Assembly: GCF_014297575.1 (NCBI RefSeq)
Contig: NZ_CP060412.1
Location: 3,844,001-3,908,000, forward strand
Reading direction: 5' to 3'
From: Dyella telluris
GTDB lineage: Bacteria > Pseudomonadota > Gammaproteobacteria > Xanthomonadales > Rhodanobacteraceae
Length of the DNA stretch: 64,000 nucleotides
Part shown: in pieces, positions 53,316 through 63,479 of the stretch
How positions within the stretch are numbered: position 1 is the stretch's first letter
Layout: each line of letters starts with the position of its first letter
Position numbers and translations under genes: made by a program
Notes under the pieces: model-generated
Seen by the model: only the letters and a program-made list of their open reading frames with translations
The model's database searches: none
What the model was told of the DNA's origin: nothing

Positions 53316-53713
53316 GCCTAATTGTCGTCTGTAGGAGCGCACTTGTGCGCGACAGCCGCGCCTCGTTGTGAGGCCGACATGCTGCGGTCGCGCACAAGTG
53401 CGCTCCTACATGGACACGGTGGCGTGTTACGCCTCGGTGCCCGCGGCCCCCGAGCCGCAGAGTTTCTCCAGCATCTGCACCTGCACGTTGCGCACCGCTT
53501 GGGAGAAGCTTCACCTCAGGCGCTGAGCATTACTGTCGTCTGTAGGAGCGCACTTGTGCGCGACAGTCGCGCCTCGTGGTGAGGCCGACACGCTGCGGTC
53601 GCGCACAAGTGCGCTCCTACATGGACAAGGTGGCGTGTTACGCCTCGGTGCCCGCAGCCCCCGAGCCGCAGAGCTTTTCCAGCATCTGCACCTGCACGTT
53701 GCGCACGGCCTGG
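53291..53713. repeat. 211-bp tandem duplication covering two gene ends
   Basis: Two direct units, 53291-53501 and 53502-53712, match at about 93% (roughly 14 differences). Each contains the 3' end of the FMN reductase gene, a REP hairpin (53330-53410 and 53541-53621) and the 3' end of polyphosphate kinase in reverse. Only the outer ends belong to intact genes: the reductase uses the left copy and the kinase the right one. The inner kinase end (about 53428-53500) and inner reductase end (about 53502-53530) are dead copies. Confidence 0.9.
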
Positions 53714-55818
53714 TTGCTGGCCGGCTTGATGCGGCTGTAGCGACCGTCGGCGTGCAGCATCCATGAGCTGGAGTTGTCCGCGAGGTAGAACTCCAGCTCC
53801 TTCTTCAGGCGAGCCTGCAGCTTCTTGCCTTCCACCGGGAAGCCAGTTTCCACGCGACGATCCAGGTTGCGTTCCATCATGTCGGCGCTGGCAAGGTAGA
53901 ACAGTTCGTCGCCGTTGTTGAGGAACCAGTACACGCGGCTGTGTTCCAGGAAACGCCCCACGATGGAGCGGACGCGGATGTTGTGCGACACCCCCGGCAC
54001 GCCGGGGCGCAGGCAGCACATGCCGCGTACAATCAGATCCACCTTCACGCCCGCGATGCTGGCCTTGTACAGCGCCTTGATCATCTTGGCATCGGTTACT
54101 GCATTGACCTTGATGATGATCTGCGCCGGCTTGCCCGCCAGTGCGTGCGCGGTTTCGCGGTTGATCATCTCCAGCAGCGTCTTCTTCAGGGTGAAGGGCG
54201 CATGCAGCAGCTTTTTCATCTGCAGCAGCTTGCCCATGCCGGTGAGCTGGCTGAAGAGTTTGTGCACGTCTTCGCACAGCGACAGGTCGGAGGTGAGCAG
54301 GCTGTAATCGGTGTAGAGGCGGGCGTTGCCGGTGTGGTAGTTGCCGGTGCCCAGGTGCGCGTAACGCACCAGTTCCTCGCCTTCGCGACGCTGGATCAGC
54401 ATGAGCTTGGCGTGTGTCTTCACGCCCACCACGCCGTAGATCACCATGGCGCCGGCCTGCTGCAGGCGAGAGGCGAGCGAGAGGTTGGATTCCTCGTCGA
54501 AGCGCGCACGCAGCTCGATCACCACGGTGACCTCCTTGCCCGCGCGCGCAGCGTCCACCAGCGCGTCGACGATTTCGGAGTTGGCGCCGCTGCGGTACAG
54601 CGTCTGCTTGATCGCCAGCACGTTCGGGTCTTTCGCTGCCTGGTGCAGCAGGTCCACCACCGGGGCGAATGATTCGTACGGATGGAGCAGCAGCACGTCG
54701 TGGCGGCCGATCACCTGGAACAGGTCTTCGGCCTTCTTCAGCGCCTTGGGAATGGATGGCGTGAACGGCGGGTACTGCAGTTCCGGGCGGCTGCTCTTGG
54801 TGATCAGGCCGAACAGGCGCGCGAGGTTTACCGGGCCGTTCACCTCGTACATCTCGGCGGCGGTCAGGCCGAACTGGCGCAGCAGGTAGTCGGTGAGTTC
54901 CGGCGGGCAATTGTCGGCCACCTCCAGGCGCACCGCGTCGCCGAAGCGGCGCGAATACAGCTCACCGCGCAGCGCGCGTGCCAGGTCCTCGACGTCTTCC
55001 GGGTCGATGGTGAGGTCGGCGTTGCGGGTCAGGCGGAACTGGTAGCAGCCACGCACGGACATGCCGGGGAACAGCTCCTCGGCATGCGCATGGATGATGG
55101 AGGAGAGCAGCACGAAGTTCTCGCCACCCTCGGACACGTCATCCGGCAGGCGGATCAGGCGGGGCAGTACGCGCGGCGCGGGCACGATGGCCAGGCCCGA
55201 ATCGCGACCGAAGGCATCGGTGCCTTCCAGCTGCACGATGAAGTTGAGGCTCTTGTTGACCAGCAGTGGGAACGGATGCGTCGGGTCCAGGCCAATGGGC
55301 GTCACCAGCGGCGCTACCTCATGGCGGAAATAGCGACGCACCCACATCTTCTGCTTGCTCGACCACTCGTTGCGGCGAACGATGCGGATACCGTTGCGTG
55401 CCAGCTCCGGCAGGATCTTGTCGTTGAGGATGGCGTACTGGCGTTCGATCTGCTTGTGCGTGATCTCGCTGATCTCGGCAAGCGCCTTGCGCGGCGTCAC
55501 ACCGTCGGAGCCGACGATTTCGTGGTCGAAGGCAATCTGGCTCTTCAGGCCTGCCACGCGGATCTCGAAGAACTCGTCCATGTTGCTGGAGAAGATCAGC
55601 AGGAACTTCAGGCGCTCCAGGATCGGCTTGCTCTCGTCCAGCGCCTGCTCGAGCACGCGGATGTTGAACTGCAGCTGGGAGAGTTCGCGGTTGATGTAGA
55701 GAGAAGGGTCGTTCAGGTCCGGAGCGACAGGTGCGCTCGGCACCTCGGGAGCCGCGGCGACGGGGCTGCTGGTTTCGGTGACGCGCTCTGCGCTCGGTCG
55801 GACGACATCAGTACTCAT
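53638..55818 (-). CDS. ppk1: Polyphosphate kinase 1
   Basis: This 726-residue enzyme makes long-chain polyphosphate from ATP, for stress and phosphate storage. The N-terminal and head domains ([29 protein letters not shown]) are followed by the catalytic phospholipase-D-like part with the autophosphorylated His in [21 protein letters not shown] (His near 488). ATP-binding arginines occur in this region. The N-terminal 30 residues are Ser/Pro/Val-rich. The last residues ([10 protein letters not shown]) are copied as a remnant at 53428-53500. No ppx gene is adjacent. Confidence 0.95.
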   Translation of the reverse strand: MSTDVVRPSAERVTETSSPVAAAPEVPSAPVAPDLNDPSLYINRELSQLQFNIRVLEQALDESKPILERLKFLLIFSSNMDEFFEIRVAGLKSQIAFDHEIVGSDGVTPRKALAEISEITHKQIERQYAILNDKILPELARNGIRIVRRNEWSSKQKMWVRRYFRHEVAPLVTPIGLDPTHPFPLLVNKSLNFIVQLEGTDAFGRDSGLAIVPAPRVLPRLIRLPDDVSEGGENFVLLSSIIHAHAEELFPGMSVRGCYQFRLTRNADLTIDPEDVEDLARALRGELYSRRFGDAVRLEVADNCPPELTDYLLRQFGLTAAEMYEVNGPVNLARLFGLITKSSRPELQYPPFTPSIPKALKKAEDLFQVIGRHDVLLLHPYESFAPVVDLLHQAAKDPNVLAIKQTLYRSGANSEIVDALVDAARAGKEVTVVIELRARFDEESNLSLASRLQQAGAMVIYGVVGVKTHAKLMLIQRREGEELVRYAHLGTGNYHTGNARLYTDYSLLTSDLSLCEDVHKLFSQLTGMGKLLQMKKLLHAPFTLKKTLLEMINRETAHALAGKPAQIIIKVNAVTDAKMIKALYKASIAGVKVDLIVRGMCCLRPGVPGVSHNIRVRSIVGRFLEHSRVYWFLNNGDELFYLASADMMERNLDRRVETGFPVEGKKLQARLKKELEFYLADNSSSWMLHADGRYSRIKPASNQAVRNVQVQMLEKLCGSGAAGTEA

Positions 55819-56031
55819 CGGTTCACCGTTCGATGGGCGGGCGCGAGGGGAGCCGCGCTGATCCGCGAAGAAACATAGTAAGGCGCGGATTACGACCGGG
55901 CCATGGCAGAACAGCGCGGCAGCGCGCTGTCACAGGATCGACATATTGACGAGTGGATCTGACCAAACCGTGACACTGCCTTCACGCATGTCACGAAGCC
56001 GTGATGTGCAAGGCCCAAGCCCCCGACTTTT

Positions 56032-56117
56032 CCTGTAGGAGCGCACCCTGTGCGCGACCTCCGACGGAGCGATATCGACACGGCTCTGCGGTCGCGCACA
56101 GGGTGCGCTCCTACAGG
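56032..56117. repeat. REP-type hairpin 8
   Basis: Inverted repeat with arms CCTGTAGGAGCGCACC and its complement, between the polyphosphate kinase start and the end of the AraC gene (both leftward). The loop ends GCGGTCGCG, as in other copies. Confidence 0.9.
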
Positions 56118-56131
56118 AGGCGCCACCGCGC

Positions 56132-56914
56132 TCAGGCGGCAGGCGATGCCAGGTAGCGACTCGGTGCCATACCCAGCACGCGGCGAAACGCGGCGGTGAA
56201 CGCACTGGGGTTGCCGTAACCCAGGTCCACCGCAACCTGGGTGATCGCTTCGCCGTTGCTCAGCCGCGTGAGTGCGGACAACAGGCAGGCCTGTTGCCGC
56301 CACGCGGTGAAGCTCATGCCGGTTTCCTCGCGGAAAGTGCGGGTGAAGTGGCGGCGGCTCATGCCGGCGCGGCGGGCCATGTCGTCGATCCGCACTTCCT
56401 GCGAAGGCTCCTCGAGCAGGGCGCGGCACAGTGCGGCGAGGCGCTTTTCGTGCGGCAGCGGCGTGCTGAGCGGCAATACCGGCATGCGCCGGATCTCGTC
56501 CAGCAGCAGCGCCATGATGCGTCCGTCGCGGCTGTCCAGCTCGTACTCGGGCGGCAGATCCACCGCTTCCAGCAACAGCTCGTGCAGCAGGGGAGAGACG
56601 GCGATGACCTGGCAACGATCCGAAAGACCGGCGGCCTGAGCGGCTTCCGGCGTGACATAGGCGCTGCGCGTGGTCACCGGGCCGCCCATGTGCACCTCGT
56701 GGGTGACGCCGGGGGGAATCCACAGTGCGCGCCGCGGCGGCACCACCCAGCTGCCTTCGCTGGTGATGGTGGTCAGCACGCCGGTGGTGGCGTAGAGCAA
56801 CTGCCCCCGGCGGTGGGAATGCGGGGGCAGCACATGGTGCGAGGGGTACTGGTTGCCCGTCGCGAGCACGTCGCGGGGCGTCTGGTCATACGCTTCGACA
56901 AGGGCGTTGCGCAC
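56132..56914 (-). CDS. AraC-family regulator with N-terminal cupin
   Basis: The 260-residue regulator has an N-terminal cupin domain (HHVLPPHSHRRGQLLYATTG with the typical His/Arg pattern; WVVPPRRALWIPPGVTHEV) and a C-terminal AraC-type helix-turn-helix pair (VRIDDMARRAGMSRRHFTRTFREETGMSF, ITQVAVDLGYGNPSAFTAAFRRVLG). This is the design of NimR/YdeO-like activators that control an adjacent pump. It is divergent from the Fsr-like MFS gene with 128 bp between starts, so it probably regulates that gene. The ligand is unknown. Confidence 0.9.
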   Translation of the reverse strand: MRNALVEAYDQTPRDVLATGNQYPSHHVLPPHSHRRGQLLYATTGVLTTITSEGSWVVPPRRALWIPPGVTHEVHMGGPVTTRSAYVTPEAAQAAGLSDRCQVIAVSPLLHELLLEAVDLPPEYELDSRDGRIMALLLDEIRRMPVLPLSTPLPHEKRLAALCRALLEEPSQEVRIDDMARRAGMSRRHFTRTFREETGMSFTAWRQQACLLSALTRLSNGEAITQVAVDLGYGNPSAFTAAFRRVLGMAPSRYLASPAA

Positions 56915-57042
56915 GGGTTTGGCCCATTTTCAACAGAAATTGACCCGGTGATGTGTGCGGGCCTGGCTCCCAGACTCTAAGGTGTCGTCCCGGGCGGCGC
57001 AACCGCGTCGTCCTGCCGCACCCGTCCCCTCTGCGAGTCCTC

Positions 57043-58308
57043 ATGCAAACCCGTGTCGAAGACGTAGCCCTGTCGCCCGCGCCGCCTGCCGCGCCGCTGG
57101 CCACCCCGCCGCCCGCCGCCTCTGCGGCCACTGCCGAGCACGCCACCGAGTTCGGCATCCTGGGCGCGATCAGCTTCTCGCACCTGCTCAACGACATGAT
57201 CCAGTCGTTGATCCTGGCCATCTATCCGCTGCTCAAGAGCGGTTTCAACCTGAGTTTCGGCCAGATCGGCCTGATCACGCTGACCTACCAGATCACCGCA
57301 TCGCTGCTGCAGCCGGCGGTGGGCATGTTTACCGACAAGAAGCCGATGCCGTATTCGCTGCCCATCGGCATGGGCTTCACGCTCTGCGGCCTGCTGCTGC
57401 TCGCGTTTGCACCGAATTTCCCGGTGTTGCTGGTGGCTGCCGCGCTGGTCGGTACGGGGTCGTCGGTGTTTCACCCGGAATCCTCGCGCGTGGCGCGCAT
57501 GGCATCGGGCGGGCGTCACGGCCTGGCGCAGTCGTTGTTCCAGGTGGGCGGCAATGCCGGCTCGTCGCTGGGGCCGCTGTTGGCGGCCTGGATCATCGTG
57601 CCGCATGGCCAGCACAGCGTGGCGTGGTTTTCGCTGGCGGCACTGCTGGCCATCGTGGTGCTGCTGCAGGTGAGCGCCTGGTATCGCGACCATCACGCCG
57701 TGCGTGGCAAGGCCAAGGCGCGCCATGCATCGCACGTGGTGCTGAGCAAGGCACAGGTGGCGTGGTCGATTTCGATACTCGGGCTGCTCATCTTCTCCAA
57801 GTATTTTTATCTGGCCAGCATCAGCAGCTATTACACCTTTTACCTGATCCACAAGTTCGGCGTGTCCGTGCAGAACGCCCAGACGCACCTGTTCGTGTTC
57901 CTGTTTGCGGTGGCGGCCGGTTCGCTGATCGGCGGTCCGGTGGGCGATCGCATTGGCCGCAAGTGGGTGATCTGGGCATCCATCCTGGGCGTGGCGCCGT
58001 TCACGCTGTTGTTGCCGCACGCCAGCCTGTTCTGGACCGGCGTGCTCACCGTGATCATCGGCCTGATCCTCGCTTCGGCGTTCTCGGCCATCCTGGTCTA
58101 CGCGCAGGAGTTGATCCCCGGTCGCGTGGGCATGGTGTCGGGCCTGTTCTTTGGCTTCGCCTTCGGCATGGGCGGCATCGGCGCGGCCGTGCTCGGTCAC
58201 ATCGCCGATGCGCGCGGCATCGAATACGTCTACGGCCTGTGCGCCTATCTGCCGCTGATCGGCATCATCACCGCGTTCCTGCCCAACCTGGAACGCAAGA
58301 CCGCCTGA
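57043..58308 (+). CDS. fsr: MFS exporter, fosmidomycin-resistance (Fsr) type
   Basis: This 421-residue transporter has twelve helices. The N-terminal stretch FGILGAISFSHLLNDMIQSLILAIYPLLK is the hallmark of the Fsr/YgcS-like branch that exports fosmidomycin and other compounds. The GSSVFHPESSRVARMASGGRHGLAQSLFQVGGN segment between helices 3 and 5 is also characteristic. A 35-residue Ala/Pro-rich tail precedes the first helix. ATG 57043 is chosen because earlier codons are Arg-rich and not family-like. The AraC/cupin gene is divergent. Only seven bases separate its stop from the convergent GH43 gene. Confidence 0.92.
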   Translation: MQTRVEDVALSPAPPAAPLATPPPAASAATAEHATEFGILGAISFSHLLNDMIQSLILAIYPLLKSGFNLSFGQIGLITLTYQITASLLQPAVGMFTDKKPMPYSLPIGMGFTLCGLLLLAFAPNFPVLLVAAALVGTGSSVFHPESSRVARMASGGRHGLAQSLFQVGGNAGSSLGPLLAAWIIVPHGQHSVAWFSLAALLAIVVLLQVSAWYRDHHAVRGKAKARHASHVVLSKAQVAWSISILGLLIFSKYFYLASISSYYTFYLIHKFGVSVQNAQTHLFVFLFAVAAGSLIGGPVGDRIGRKWVIWASILGVAPFTLLLPHASLFWTGVLTVIIGLILASAFSAILVYAQELIPGRVGMVSGLFFGFAFGMGGIGAAVLGHIADARGIEYVYGLCAYLPLIGIITAFLPNLERKTA

Positions 58309-58315
58309 GTCGGCC

Positions 58316-59290
58316 TCAAAGGGTGTGCGGTTGCACACCCTCGCGGGTCATCTTCACCGGCTCGATCGTGCCATCGGCATTGAAGATCATCTTGTCGATG
58401 CACACCTGGCGATGATTGCCGTTGGTGTCACCCAGCGGATGGCGGTGGTAGACGATGAACCAGCTGTCGTCGCGCTCGACATGGAACAGCGAGTGGTGGC
58501 CCGCACCGGTGCCGATGGTCGCATCCTGCTGCAGGATCTTCCCGATGCGCTTGAACGGTCCCATCGGCGAATCACCGATGGCGTAGGCCACCGAATAGTC
58601 GGGCCCCGTCCAGCCGCCTTCGGACCACATGAAGTAGTACTTGCCGTTGCGCTTGAACATCATCGGGCCTTCCACGTACTCCGGCGACGGCGTGATTTCG
58701 CGCCAGGTCTTGCCGTCGGGCATGGCTTCCACGCCGGTGAAATCCGGCTTGAGCTTGACGATGTTCGCGTGCTTCCAGCCGCCGTAGATGAGGTACCAGC
58801 TGCCGTCGTCGTCATGGAACACGTACGGGTCGATCGGCTGTGCACGGTTGTGGAAGGCATCCACCAACGGATGGCCGAGCAGGTCCTTGAACGGTCCCTC
58901 GGGGTGATCGGCCACCGCCACGCCAATGCCGCCGACCTCCTTGTCGCTCTGGATGTCGTTGGCGGCGAAGAAGAAGTAGTACTTGCCGTCCTTCTCGGCC
59001 ATGGCCGGTGCCCACATGGCTTTCTTCGCCCACGGCACATCGGCCATGCGCAGCACGCCCTCATGCCTGGTCCAGTGCACCAGATCGTCGGAAGAGAACG
59101 CGTCGAAGCGGGTCTGCTCGCTGTAGCGCTCCGACGTGGTCGGGTAGATCCAGTACTGGTGCTGGAAGATCGCCGCTTCCGGGTCGGCATACCAGCCGGG
59201 GAAGACCGGATTGGCGGCGTGCGCGAATCCGGTCAGGGCAAGCCCGGCGGTGAAAGCGGCGAGGTGGAACAACTTCCTGCACTGACGCAT
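58316..59290 (-). CDS. Exported glycoside hydrolase, GH43 family
   Basis: The 324-residue enzyme has a signal peptide (cleavage near FAHAAN) and a five-bladed beta-propeller of the GH43/arabinanase-xylosidase type. The catalytic Asp base is in PGWYADPEAAIF, the second Asp in AQPIDPYVFHDDDGSWYLIYGG, and the catalytic acid Glu in SPEYVEGPMMFKRNGKYYFM. It should release arabinose or xylose from plant polysaccharides. No transporter or other sugar gene is adjacent, so its job in this locus is unclear. Confidence 0.9.
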   Translation of the reverse strand: MRQCRKLFHLAAFTAGLALTGFAHAANPVFPGWYADPEAAIFQHQYWIYPTTSERYSEQTRFDAFSSDDLVHWTRHEGVLRMADVPWAKKAMWAPAMAEKDGKYYFFFAANDIQSDKEVGGIGVAVADHPEGPFKDLLGHPLVDAFHNRAQPIDPYVFHDDDGSWYLIYGGWKHANIVKLKPDFTGVEAMPDGKTWREITPSPEYVEGPMMFKRNGKYYFMWSEGGWTGPDYSVAYAIGDSPMGPFKRIGKILQQDATIGTGAGHHSLFHVERDDSWFIVYHRHPLGDTNGNHRQVCIDKMIFNADGTIEPVKMTREGVQPHTL

Positions 59291-59374
59291 GCGATGGGCT
59301 CCGGGCGTTTGACGAGAGCGTCCGAACCTAGCGCATTCTGCTTTTAGACGGGGCGATTATTGCGTGCCCCTCAC

Positions 59375-59457
59375 TGTAGGAGCGCACCTTGTGCGCGACC
59401 GCGGCGCCATGTCGTTTCGGTTTCGTCAGGTGGTCGCGCACAGGGTGCGCTCCTACA
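59375..59457. repeat. REP-type hairpin 9
   Basis: Inverted repeat with arms GTAGGAGCGCACCTTGTG and its complement, between the GH43 start and the murB stop (both leftward). Its loop shares GCGCCATGTCG and TCAGGT with the hairpin at 15182. Confidence 0.9.
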
Positions 59458-59489
59458 TGGGGAGCATCGAGCCATGGGGTGAGGCTGTG

Positions 59490-60530
59490 TCAAACCACCA
59501 CCGGCTCCGGCTCCAGCTGCACGCCGTACTTCGCGCGCACGCCCTCGATCACCTTCTGCGCGAAGGCCCACAACTGTGCACCCGTGGCACGCCCGTGGTT
59601 CACCAAGACCAGCGAGTGGCGGTTGGAGATGCCGGCGTCGCCATCGCGCTCGCCCTTGAAGCCGCTGGTTTCGATCAGCCACGCGGCGGAGAGCTTCCAG
59701 CGCCCATCACTGCCCACCCACGAGACCAGCTCGGGGTGTTCGCGCTTGAGCGATTCGCCCAGCGCAGCGTCGACGATGGGGTTCTTGAAGAAGCTGCCCG
59801 CGTTGCCGACCACCGCCGGGTCCGGGAGCTTCTTCGTGCGCAGGTGCACCACGGCCTCGGCCACGTGGAAGGGCGCCGGCTTGGCGATGCCCATGCGGGC
59901 CAGTTCCTCGCGGATGCCGGCGTAATCCATCCGCAGCTCGCGGGTGCGGGGCAGCGCGAAGCGCACGGCGGTGACGATGTAGCGGCCCGGCTCGTGCTTG
60001 AACACCGAGTCGCGATAGGCGAACTTGCAGGCGGTGCGATCGAGCACGGCCACGCGGTGCTCCTGCGTGTCCCAGGCTTCCACGCTTTCGATGAACTCGG
60101 CCACTTCCGTGCCGTACGCACCGATGTTCTGGATCGGCGCGGCACCGACCGTGCCGGGAATCAGGATCAGGTTTTCCAGGCCGGCAAAGCCCTGGCCCAG
60201 GGTCCAGCGCACGAAGTCGTCCCAGCGCTCGCCCGCGGCCACGGCAATGCGGGCCACGTCGCCATCCTGCTCCACCTGCACGCCGCGCGTGGCCATGGCC
60301 AGCACGGTGCCGTCGAAGTCGCCGGTGAACAGCATGTTGCTGCCTTCACCCAGCACCAGCAGCTTGCCGTCGCGCACGGCGGGGAAGTCGAGCAGTTCGG
60401 TCAGCTTGGTGGCGTCGTGGATCTCGGCCAGCAGGCGCGCACGCGCATCGACGCGCAGCGTATTGCGGCTGGCGAGCGAGGCATTTTCAATCAGCGTGTA
60501 GCCGCCCATGTCGATGCGTTCAGCCGGCAT
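59490..60530 (-). CDS. murB: UDP-N-acetylenolpyruvoylglucosamine reductase MurB
   Basis: The 346-residue flavoenzyme makes UDP-N-acetylmuramate for peptidoglycan. The FAD-binding region ([37 protein letters not shown]) and the catalytic Ser in NAGSFFKNP are present, and the length fits the E. coli type. ATG 60530 after GGGAAGA overlaps the pyrD stop by 11 bases. A second ATG at 60509 would shorten the N-terminus. It is the last gene of the leftward block. Confidence 0.94.
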   Translation of the reverse strand: MPAERIDMGGYTLIENASLASRNTLRVDARARLLAEIHDATKLTELLDFPAVRDGKLLVLGEGSNMLFTGDFDGTVLAMATRGVQVEQDGDVARIAVAAGERWDDFVRWTLGQGFAGLENLILIPGTVGAAPIQNIGAYGTEVAEFIESVEAWDTQEHRVAVLDRTACKFAYRDSVFKHEPGRYIVTAVRFALPRTRELRMDYAGIREELARMGIAKPAPFHVAEAVVHLRTKKLPDPAVVGNAGSFFKNPIVDAALGESLKREHPELVSWVGSDGRWKLSAAWLIETSGFKGERDGDAGISNRHSLVLVNHGRATGAQLWAFAQKVIEGVRAKYGVQLEPEPVVV

Positions 60531-61557
60531 GCGTGTCTTCCCGCTGGCGACGGATTTCGTCCACGCATTCGCCGACCAGCGCCGGTCCGCGATAGACCAT
60601 GCCCGAGTAGATCTGCACCAGCGAGGCACCGGCGTCGATTTTCTCGGCCGCATCGCTGCCGTCGAGAATGCCGCCCACGCCGATGATGTCCAGCTGGTTG
60701 CCTACGCGCTTGCGCATGCCGCGCAGCACGGCGGTGGAGCGCTCGAACAGCGGCTTGCCGGACAGGCCGCCGGTTTCGTTGCCGTGTGGGTCGCTGGCCA
60801 CGGCCGAGTGGTCGATGGTGGTATTGGTGCAGATCACGCCATCCACCTTCGCCGCCAACAGCACGTCGGCAATGGCGTCCAGTTCGGTCTCGCTCAGGTC
60901 CGGCGCAATCTTCAGCAGCATGGGCTTGCGCGCGCCGCTCTGCGAACCCAGGCGTTCCTGTGCCTCGCGCAGCGTATCGATGAAGCGGCGCAGCGTGGCC
61001 TCTTCCTGCAGGTCACGCAGGCCCTGGGTGTTGGGCGAGGAAATGTTCACCGTGATGTAGCTGGCCAGTGCGTAGACGCGCTCCAGGCAGAACAGATAGT
61101 CGTCCACCGCCTTGTCGTTGGGCGTGTCCTTGTTCTTGCCAATGTTGATGCCGAGCACGCCGCGATAGCTGGACTTCTGCACATTGCGCACCAGCGCATC
61201 GACGCCTGCATTGTTGAAGCCGAGGCGGTTGATCACGGCCTGGTGGTTCGGCAGGCGGAACATGCGCGGCTTGTCATTGCCCGGCTGCGGGCGCGGCGTG
61301 GTGGTGCCCACTTCAACGAAGCCGAAGCCCAGCGCGCCGAGCGCGTCCAGGTGGTCCGCGTTCTTGTCCAGGCCGGCCGCAAGGCCCACCGGGTTCGGAA
61401 AGCGGATGCCGAAGGCCGTGGTCGGCAGCTCGGCTGGCGGCTTGGCCAGCAGATGGATGAAGTTGCTGCGATGGGCAACGTCCAGGCCGTAAAGGGTCAG
61501 GCCGTGAGCGGTTTCCGCATCGAGCGCGAACAGTAGCGGGCGGATGAAGTTGTACAT
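60520..61557 (-). CDS. pyrD: Dihydroorotate dehydrogenase, class 2
   Basis: The 345-residue membrane-associated enzyme oxidises dihydroorotate to orotate with ubiquinone in pyrimidine synthesis. The N-terminal amphipathic part ([22 protein letters not shown]) is the class 2 membrane-binding extension. The catalytic Ser lies in [14 protein letters not shown], and [33 protein letters not shown] holds the FMN phosphate site. It begins two bases after the methyltransferase stop, so the two are co-transcribed. Confidence 0.95.
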   Translation of the reverse strand: MYNFIRPLLFALDAETAHGLTLYGLDVAHRSNFIHLLAKPPAELPTTAFGIRFPNPVGLAAGLDKNADHLDALGALGFGFVEVGTTTPRPQPGNDKPRMFRLPNHQAVINRLGFNNAGVDALVRNVQKSSYRGVLGINIGKNKDTPNDKAVDDYLFCLERVYALASYITVNISSPNTQGLRDLQEEATLRRFIDTLREAQERLGSQSGARKPMLLKIAPDLSETELDAIADVLLAAKVDGVICTNTTIDHSAVASDPHGNETGGLSGKPLFERSTAVLRGMRKRVGNQLDIIGVGGILDGSDAAEKIDAGASLVQIYSGMVYRGPALVGECVDEIRRQREDTHAG

Positions 61558-61559
61558 GG

Positions 61560-62327
61560 TCAGGTCAGGGTGCCCACGAAAATAACGGTGTCGTAGTCGA
61601 AGCTGATGCGCCCGTCGACGGCGGTGCGGTCGAACAGGTCGCGCAGGGCGCGCATCATCGGTTCGTGTTGCGGATGGCCCTCGCGCGGTGCGTAGGACGA
61701 GGACAGCAGGCGTCCGGCCACGCCATCGTAGTCCAGCCGCTGGCCGTGGTCGAAACGGCCCATGGCGCGGTAGCCGCTGCCGAACCATGCACGCATGCCC
61801 GGTTCGTCGCCGTAGCGCTCGGCCACGCTGGTGTAATCGGTGCCGTACTGCTTCAGCAGGGCCTCGTAGCCTTCCAGGAACGGCGTGCCCAACAGACGGC
61901 GGGAATTCCAGATGATGGCTGCCAGCCCGTCGGGGCGCAGGATGCGGGCGAACTCGCGGCGGGCGGCGTCCTGGTCGAACCAGTGGAACGCCTGTGCCGC
62001 GATGACCAGATCGATGCTGCCGCTGTCCAGGCCGGTGCCGGTGGCCTGGCCGTCGACGGCCCTGAAGCGAGGGTTGTCGCCCAGCCAGCTCTCCGCGGCC
62101 TCGCGCATCGGCGCGTTGGGTTCCACGGCGGTCACGCGATAGCCGCCATCCAGGAACAGTTTGCTGGAGATGCCGGTGCCGGCGCCGATGTCCGCCACCT
62201 GCCACTGGGGCGTGACAGCGAAGGTGTCCTGCAGCCAGTGCAGCATGGCGACGGGGTAATCCGGCCGGTAACGCACGTACTCGACCACGCGGTCGCTGAA
62301 GCGCTCAGTCGATTTGAAGTCGGTCAT
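61560..62327 (-). CDS. SAM-dependent methyltransferase, class I
   Basis: The 255-residue protein has the motif [23 protein letters not shown] and motif IV-like [23 protein letters not shown] of UbiE/Tam-like methyltransferases (Methyltransf_11). ATG 62327 starts [25 protein letters not shown], common in this family. The substrate is unknown. It lies four bases after the SDR stop and just before pyrD, in the same leftward operon, but a link to pyrimidine or cell-wall synthesis is not shown. Confidence 0.9.
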   Translation of the reverse strand: MTDFKSTERFSDRVVEYVRYRPDYPVAMLHWLQDTFAVTPQWQVADIGAGTGISSKLFLDGGYRVTAVEPNAPMREAAESWLGDNPRFRAVDGQATGTGLDSGSIDLVIAAQAFHWFDQDAARREFARILRPDGLAAIIWNSRRLLGTPFLEGYEALLKQYGTDYTSVAERYGDEPGMRAWFGSGYRAMGRFDHGQRLDYDGVAGRLLSSSYAPREGHPQHEPMMRALRDLFDRTAVDGRISFDYDTVIFVGTLT

Positions 62328-62331
62328 GGCA

Positions 62332-63123
62332 TTACCCCGTGAGCAGTTGGCCGCCGTCGACACACAGCGTCTGGCCGGTGATCCAGCGCGCGAACGGCGA
62401 GGCGAGGAACAAGGCGGCGTGAGCGATTTCTTCGGGCTGGCCGAAGCGGCCGAACGGAATCTTGGCCAGGGTGCGCTGGTAAAGCTCGGGAGCGTCCGTC
62501 TTGCGGCGATCCCACAGCCCATCGGGAAACTCGATGGAGCCCGGTGCGATCGCGTTGACGCGGATGCGGTGTTCGGCCAGCTGCAACGCCTGCGACGTGG
62601 TGTACTGGTTCAGCGCCGCCTTGACCGCCGCATACGCAGGCCCGCGCACGCCGGGGTGAAACGCCGCAATCGACGAGGTATGCAGGATGCTGCCGTGCGA
62701 CGACTGTTGCAGCCAGGGCAGGGCATGGCGCGAGGCGCGCACCGCGGCCATCAGGTCCACGTTGAAACCGGCGGCCCAGCCTTCGTCGTCGTCGGCAAAG
62801 CCATAGCCGCTGGCATTGTTAACCAGCACGTCGATGCCACCGAGCACGTCGGCCGCTTCTTGTACGTAGCTTTCGATGGATGCCGCGTCAGCAAGATCGC
62901 AGGAGCGTGTGTGCGTCGTCACGCCGAACGCGGCCATGGCATGGCGCACCTCGTCCAGCGCGGCCGCACCGCGCGCGCAGGTGGATACCGACGCACCTGC
63001 TTCGGCAAAAGCGAGTGCGATGCTGCGGCCTATGCCCTTGCTGCCACCGCAGACGACGACGCGATACCCGTGGAAATCGAAGGGGCTGGAGGCCGCATTC
63101 GCTGGCGTGCGCGTGTCTGTCAT
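62332..63123 (-). CDS. Short-chain dehydrogenase/reductase
   Basis: The 263-residue SDR has the cofactor motif GGSKGIGRSIALAF, the NNASG motif, the catalytic Ser (TSSIAAF) and the Tyr-x3-Lys pair YAAVKAAL, and ends with the family's CVDGGQLLTG. It should reduce or oxidise a small carbonyl/alcohol with NAD(P)H. I choose ATG 63123; a TTG at 63135 is in frame and overlaps the upstream stop but is less likely. Substrate is unknown. Confidence 0.9.
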   Translation of the reverse strand: MTDTRTPANAASSPFDFHGYRVVVCGGSKGIGRSIALAFAEAGASVSTCARGAAALDEVRHAMAAFGVTTHTRSCDLADAASIESYVQEAADVLGGIDVLVNNASGYGFADDDEGWAAGFNVDLMAAVRASRHALPWLQQSSHGSILHTSSIAAFHPGVRGPAYAAVKAALNQYTTSQALQLAEHRIRVNAIAPGSIEFPDGLWDRRKTDAPELYQRTLAKIPFGRFGQPEEIAHAALFLASPFARWITGQTLCVDGGQLLTG

Positions 63124-63131
63124 GGACGTGG

Positions 63132-63443
63132 TCAATGCGGAAGGTTGTGAAGCAGGCTGGCCCCGAAGCCGAAACCGAACACCAGCAGGACAATGACGAA
63201 CACGGTGCAGGCCAGTGCAAAAGCCACCTGCGCATAGCCAAGCACCAGCCCGGCCACGGCCAGGCCGTCACCGTCGACCGAGCCGGGCTGAGCCCGCCGG
63301 ATTTCGCCGCGGGCCATATGCCCGCAGACAATCGCTACGATGGAGCCGATCAGCGGCAGCAGCGTCCATCCAGCGATGCCGAAGACCAGACTGAGCACGG
63401 CCAGGGTGCTCGTGGTGCGTTGGGCGGTGGGCTGGTAGCTCAT
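63132..63443 (-). CDS. Small DUF4190 membrane protein A
   Basis: A 103-residue protein has two hydrophobic helices separated by a short loop, with the GIAGWTLLPLIGSIVAIVCGHMARGEIRR pattern of DUF4190 proteins. A further ATG at 63461 would add six residues. Function is unknown. It is followed at eight bases by the SDR gene and preceded by a paralogue. Confidence 0.75.
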   Translation of the reverse strand: MSYQPTAQRTTSTLAVLSLVFGIAGWTLLPLIGSIVAIVCGHMARGEIRRAQPGSVDGDGLAVAGLVLGYAQVAFALACTVFVIVLLVFGFGFGASLLHNLPH

Positions 63444-63479
63444 GTCACGCGAGTCCTGCATGCAGTGGAAAGGGGTGAG

